This document shows positions 59,086-64,000 of a stretch of DNA of 64,000 nt, one piece after another (positions within the stretch are counted from its first letter, which is position 1; every line of letters begins with the position of its first letter). A program made the translations under genes and the position numbers. The DNA is taken from contig NC_058046.1 of the NCBI RefSeq assembly GCF_020085105.1, positions 15,830,175 through 15,894,174 on the forward strand, read 5' to 3'. The notes below the pieces were generated by a model. That model did no database searches. It had not been told where the DNA came from and saw nothing but the letters and a program-made list of their open reading frames with translations. The stretch comes from Siniperca chuatsi. Lineage: Eukaryota; Chordata; Actinopteri; Centrarchiformes; Sinipercidae.

Positions 59086-59796
59086 CAGTGTGTTTATTCT
59101 TCTATAAATGTCCATGGGGGTTCAATTGAAAAGATTAACGTCTGTTTTCCAAAACACAAGGGCAAGGGAAAAGAAAATGATAGAGTCACAATTTGTTCCT
59201 AAAGGTTAGCTGCTGCATGAGAAGCTAATGAGTATGATGTCTAACTAAATAAAGTCAGATTTTATTGTATGTCCCTCATGAAAGTAGTCAATATTTGGAA
59301 TTATCTGAATTCAATTTGACTGGATACATTTGGAAATTCAATAGTCCACTTAGTCTTAATAAATATTTGAAGCATACTTTTGTATACATTTTTTGTCTAT
59401 TAACTATGCAAAATTCCTTTGTAGTGAACACAAATTGATGCCAATATAGTTGAACTCCCTCTGAAATTACATCTTGAACGAATACAATGTAAGAAATGTC
59501 TTTACGATCACAGAGATACAGTATTTTACCTCAGAAATAAAAATAATTAAAGATAAACAGGAGAAAAAGAGAAAAAATGTAGATGAGCAAAGATGACAGT
59601 GTAGAGATGGGAGTAAGAGATGCAAGTTAATGACCTTGATAAGACCAGGGACACAGAGAGCCCGAGGAGAAGACGTGATGTGTTGCCGTGACAGTGGTGT
59701 AGTAGTGCTGGTGACAAGAGGAGATGATGAGCCTGCACTTCTTGGCTGGTGTTACACATTAGTGTTGTTGTTAGCCAGGGGCATCAAGGGTGATTG

Positions 59797-59830
59797 TGTG
59801 TGCGTGTGTGTGTGTGTGTGTGTATGTGTG
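59797..59830. repeat. (TG)n microsatellite
   Basis: A TG run with minor interruptions. Confidence 0.85.
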
Positions 59831-61976
59831 GGTGAGTGTGTGCTTACAGAGCGAGGTACGAAGACATCCCGGTGGAGGCCTTGCATGGTGAAAGAGGCTG
59901 ATACCAATCTAATGAGATAAGAAACGTATGCAAATGAACCTGGCCACAGTTCACACTAATCAGCTTAACGGCCCGATAGATATCAGCTATCTGTCGTATT
60001 GCGTGCACACACAGACACACACATGCACACAGGCTCTCAGAAGTTAAAACAATCAGTGAGAGGATTTGCCATGCCATGTACAAATACACAGATACACACA
60101 AATAGGCCACTCAACATACAGTACAATGAAGATCGGAAGTAAAACTGTTCATCACACCTGTAAACTCAAAGGAATCTATAAGTACACATGTAAATGTTTG
60201 TGCAATCAACAGCTTGCACACACATACCATGAGTGTGAGCATTCACACAGGTATGAACACACTTATAGGTATAAACCAAATGGGTGAATGGATGCCACTG
60301 TGTATGGGTCATTCAGTTCTTGGGTTCATGTCTTTGACAAGCTAAGAACAAGGGGCCCCGGCAAAGGAATGCAAAATCCAAAATAGCTGAACATAACAAG
60401 AAAATGTTTGACTAGAGCCTAATAGGCAGTCAGGAGTGACTTGTAAATGACACCATTTTTAATGTCATGTCCTTGAAGAATTATCTCAATGCTGTCAATC
60501 AATATTCTAACAAATATCATTAACTAACATTGTAGATTTTTGTAGATTTTTCATTACAGTATTTCTGGCAGAAAAATAAAACAGGAAATAATTTACTCCT
60601 GCACTGTGATGCCAGATGACATTGCTACTTTTTGTCACACATGAATTCATTGCAAATAACATGTTGTAATGTTTTCAATCTACTCAAAATGATGGCTCTG
60701 CGAAATAGCTGCCTAGCGCAGAGTGCCAGAATGTCTTTTTAAATGACATGTGGTCACCAGACAGAGGGGGAAAGTCGTGCCCCAGCTGTACTCTTCAACA
60801 CATCTCTCTGCAGCTATTATTATCTGTGGGAATCCAGGGCATCCTACATGGTCTGGGGGCAAAATGGTGACTACCAGTAAAAGACTGGCCCTGAAATAAC
60901 AGAGCTGCCTTTCATACAGTCTGTCCACTGACCTTCGCTGATGTACAAGCATGCATGTCAGAAATTCTTGCAATTCTGACTCTTCTTCTGACTGTTTACA
61001 CTGGGATCTACATGTTTTTAATTTGTTACTGAAGATGCTTGATGTAGAAATGTGTGTATTTAGTATGTTATTCCCTGTGGAAAGTACAGAAACATGCAAT
61101 TCTGGTACACTGCATCTTGTTGTCTTTCGCAATGACACTTGATGAGGAAAGGACATTGGCTCTTACATAAATTGAACCTGTGACTGTCCAGCTAATTATG
61201 TAATGTGGACAGTAGGAAGTATTATGTGTTGCAAATAGATATAAAATAAAAAAATCAGTTCAATTCAGCTATGAACCTTTGAATTTTTCATATTTCCGCA
61301 TGCCATGTCTGCACATTTTCTCTCTTTTACTCTCCTCTCTCATTCTGTATCTTTCCATGTCTTTCTGCCTCTTGGATCTCTCTCTGACATTTACCACTAA
61401 GCTACCTATTTCAGTCAACCTATTCATAACCAAAGCTGGGCCAAGACATCTTTATGGAAATCACCGCTCTGGGTGTGTTGATTTGCAAAGGGCATGGAAG
61501 CTGTTCAGGCTAGCCTTACCCTCTCTCAGGTTATACACAGAGAGACGGAGATAGAGAGACAGACCCTGACTTCCATAAAGACAGACAGTGACGTAGAGGA
61601 AGTGAAATAGAGAGCACCTTGCTATAACTATATTGGTTGGCTCCAGTATGTTGGCGCCCATCTTATCTGGCTAGAGTCCCACACAGCATTCATCTAATGA
61701 AAACCTGGCTGGCTGACTGGTCGGCTGGCTGTCTCATCAAGGCCCATTGCCAAAGGTTCCTCTCCTCCTGCATCAAAGTCACTCTGCTTTAATGTAGCTT
61801 TTATCAATGGCCAAGTAAAAGCAAATAACTTCACTGAAAATTTTTAAGAAACCATAAAAAGAAATCTGAAGCAAAGATGAAGGGAGAGGACTAATAATTC
61901 TTTAGGGGCACTCAGGTGGACTTATTATGGTAATCAAATCAGAGAAAGCATGTTTATTATGCATCTGCAACTGTGT

Positions 61977-61979
<3 letters not shown>

Positions 61980-62016
<37 letters not shown>
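61980..62016. repeat. (CA)n microsatellite
   Basis: An uninterrupted CA run of 37 bp. Confidence 0.95.
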
Positions 62017-62018
<2 letters not shown>

Positions 62019-64000
62019 CATTAACTACTGCATGTAGTGCACATTGTGCAAGTACGCTACGTAGCTGTCACGCTTTGAAAAGTCCCCAAGTGTCGCATTA
62101 CAGTAGACTGCTAAAACTGTGTTGGCTGGTGATAGCTCAGAGACCACAGCCAGACTACAGTAGCAGCCAGTCCCTCAGTGGATGACTGGGCTCTGAATAT
62201 GAGCTCAGTCACTGTAACAAGGCCCACTTAGTCACTGGCTCTATCACGGGCTCTCTCTCCATAGACAATCTATGCAAACAGGCCACTTAAAAACACCATT
62301 ACCGGGAGATTGCTCAAGCCTTAGAAAGCAGTTTTGAAGTGGTGTGTGTGAAAGAGGATGAGAGGACAAACAGAGGTTTGACGAAATGAGAGAGGGATGA
62401 AAAAACCGACTAGGGGGCTACGAAAGGAGAGGTTTGCTGAGTAAGGTACTGATGGCACTAGGAGTATACTTCTAATTAGAGGCAAATACTAGTTTGCTCA
62501 TTTGGTAAATGGATGACAGTTGACACAACTAATAACTATTTTGGGCATCTGATTCTGCAGATGCGCAAAGGGGTATGATACTGAGATACAATCGTCCCTG
62601 TGTTGTTATTCTCTGAAGTAAACTACACAGAAATGGCATATTTGGAGGGTATTGGAACACATACAGCATTTTAAATTGTTACCTACTTTGTCTGGTACAA
62701 AAGCTTTGTTTTTATCTTTTAAAACTCATGTCTTTTGTTAGAGAATGAGGTTCAACATGTTTTAGTTTAAACAACCAGACAAAATGTCCCCTGACAAATA
62801 TATTTCCATTTGAGAACATCACTGTTTGTGGGTTCATGAGAGAAAGACTAAAGATGAGTCACCCATAATGTCCTTTCTTCAACCTATTACTACCTCCCTC
62901 CCCATCTCACCCTCCACCAATACCTCCCCCACCCATCTGTTTCTCACCCCCCTCTCACCCTCTTCCCATTTCTCCCATTCCTCTCTCAGTCCTTTCCCAT
63001 CTTTCTCTCATCTCTCTCTCGTCCAGCCTCTCATCACTTGTTCATAACTTCACAGCCGTCGTTAGGCAGAGTCACAGTTTCCATCAAAGAGACCAAGAAT
63101 GGATATTTTTAGGCAGGGGCTCGCTTTGAGCAGCCTTTCCACAGAGAATAAACCATGTCCAAACATTAATGCCATGTTACACAGAAAAGGGCATGAGGTA
63201 ACTCTCTCTCTCCCTCCCTTCTTTTTTTCCCTCCTTCCTCGTCTTTTTTTCTGTCTTGAGGGTTAGTTGCACCATGACTGCACGGTAACTATACGGGTGT
63301 ACCCCCCACCACCTTCACTGCCCCCTTGCTGTCCTCTGGATCCGTGTCAAGCGAGGGAACAGATTGGGAGTAGGCATGGTTGCATGCCAAAGTATTCTGG
63401 GAAGGGCTCCAAAGAACATATTTGTTGAGTGGGGAAGAGAGAGCGGAAATGGACTGGTGTCTGAAGGGAGGCACGGTTGAGAAAGTTGGGTGAAGCAAGG
63501 GTGAGAAACACAGAGTGAGGTGGGAAGTTGAGTCACTGGGTAAAACTGAGGTGGGGGAATGGGAGGGTTGCTCTTGTGTGAGGACTGACTCATCACTTAT
63601 GAAAGATCGATTCTAATTAAACGGATCAGTAAAAGTTGCCACATTGTCTTCTGGGGGAAAAATTTAACCTTAGGGTCGGGACCCCAGATAGGATCCTTTG
63701 ATTGAGAAGATGAGGTTGAGGAAGATGTCTAAGAATGATATATTGATGCCTGTAACATCCCTTTAAATATGAAAAATAATAGGTTTGAAATACTGTACTT
63801 CATTATTTCTGGAATCTATCAACCCTAATTAATTACAGAAATTAACTGCAGAAATCACAAGAATTGATTGACCACAAAACAGGGTCATGGGCTGAAAAAA
63901 GTCCACAAATCAACCAATAAAGCTAATTGATAATATGAATATGAATATGAATTGTAATGCTACCACATCTGTAAATTCAGTGTCAGCAAGTCCAGAAATC

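Larger units (their letters stand above)
54060..64000. other. Non-coding region with microsatellites and a MITE; upstream exons not resolved
   Basis: If the RCC1-repeat gene starts further 5', its first exons or long introns lie here or beyond the window. I see no exon strong enough to call. Pyrimidine-rich tracts (56710-56830, 62880-63030) and several CA/GA/TG repeats occupy much of it. Confidence 0.5.

Noticed and set aside
59846..59880. 35-nt minus-strand exon candidate with CT|GTAAGC donor
   Set aside because: No frame joins any RCC1 exon with sensible blade sequence, and it is too short to judge alone.
60713..61156. 147-codon minus-strand frame called as a single gene
   Set aside because: It has no recognisable domain, and its only splice-like segment has a poor acceptor. 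It is kept only as a low-interest observation.

Overview
The window looks like ray-finned fish (teleost, probably percomorph) nuclear DNA. It has spliced genes with GT-AG introns, long non-coding stretches, many CA/GA/TC/AT microsatellites, and short non-autonomous DNA transposons. No prokaryotic or viral gene organisation is visible.

Two protein-coding genes can be read, both on the minus strand. (1) nr2f1a (COUP-TF I) has three coding exons at 13878-13449, 12074-11547 and 7751-7477. The joins are in phase and give 410 residues. A CArG/TATA-like element at 14690-14699 suggests a transcription start near 14.66 kb, and AATAAA signals at about 7.19 and 6.92 kb mark possible 3' ends. (2) About 18 kb upstream of nr2f1a lies the 3' part of a gene I do not recognise. 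I rebuilt it exon by exon from splice sites, reading phase and RCC1-repeat consensus: 50858-50831, 50631-50594, 45235-45115, 42568-42456, 41997-41952, 37625-37513, 34599-34156 and 33388-33023. These exons encode at least two RCC1 (beta-propeller) repeats, followed by a Glu-rich segment and a Pro/Ser-rich basic tail ending in a TAA stop. Its 5' end is not resolved. Tentative further exons lie at 52044-52019, 52777-52741 and 54059-53955, and the rest may be beyond the window.

Layout: 1-6.9 kb is non-coding sequence downstream of nr2f1a; 7-14.7 kb is nr2f1a; 14.7-32.7 kb is non-coding, probably regulatory, with one strong plus-strand exon candidate at 24152-24246 that could belong to a divergent lncRNA; 32.8-52 kb (possibly to 54 kb) is the RCC1-repeat gene, with a hAT-like element in one intron; 54-64 kb is non-coding with microsatellites and a fold-back MITE at 58642-59085.

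nr2f1a is an orphan nuclear receptor that regulates transcription in neural, eye and heart development. Nothing in the sequence links the RCC1 gene to it functionally; they are only neighbours on the same strand. All exon calls are by eye and no alignment could be run.
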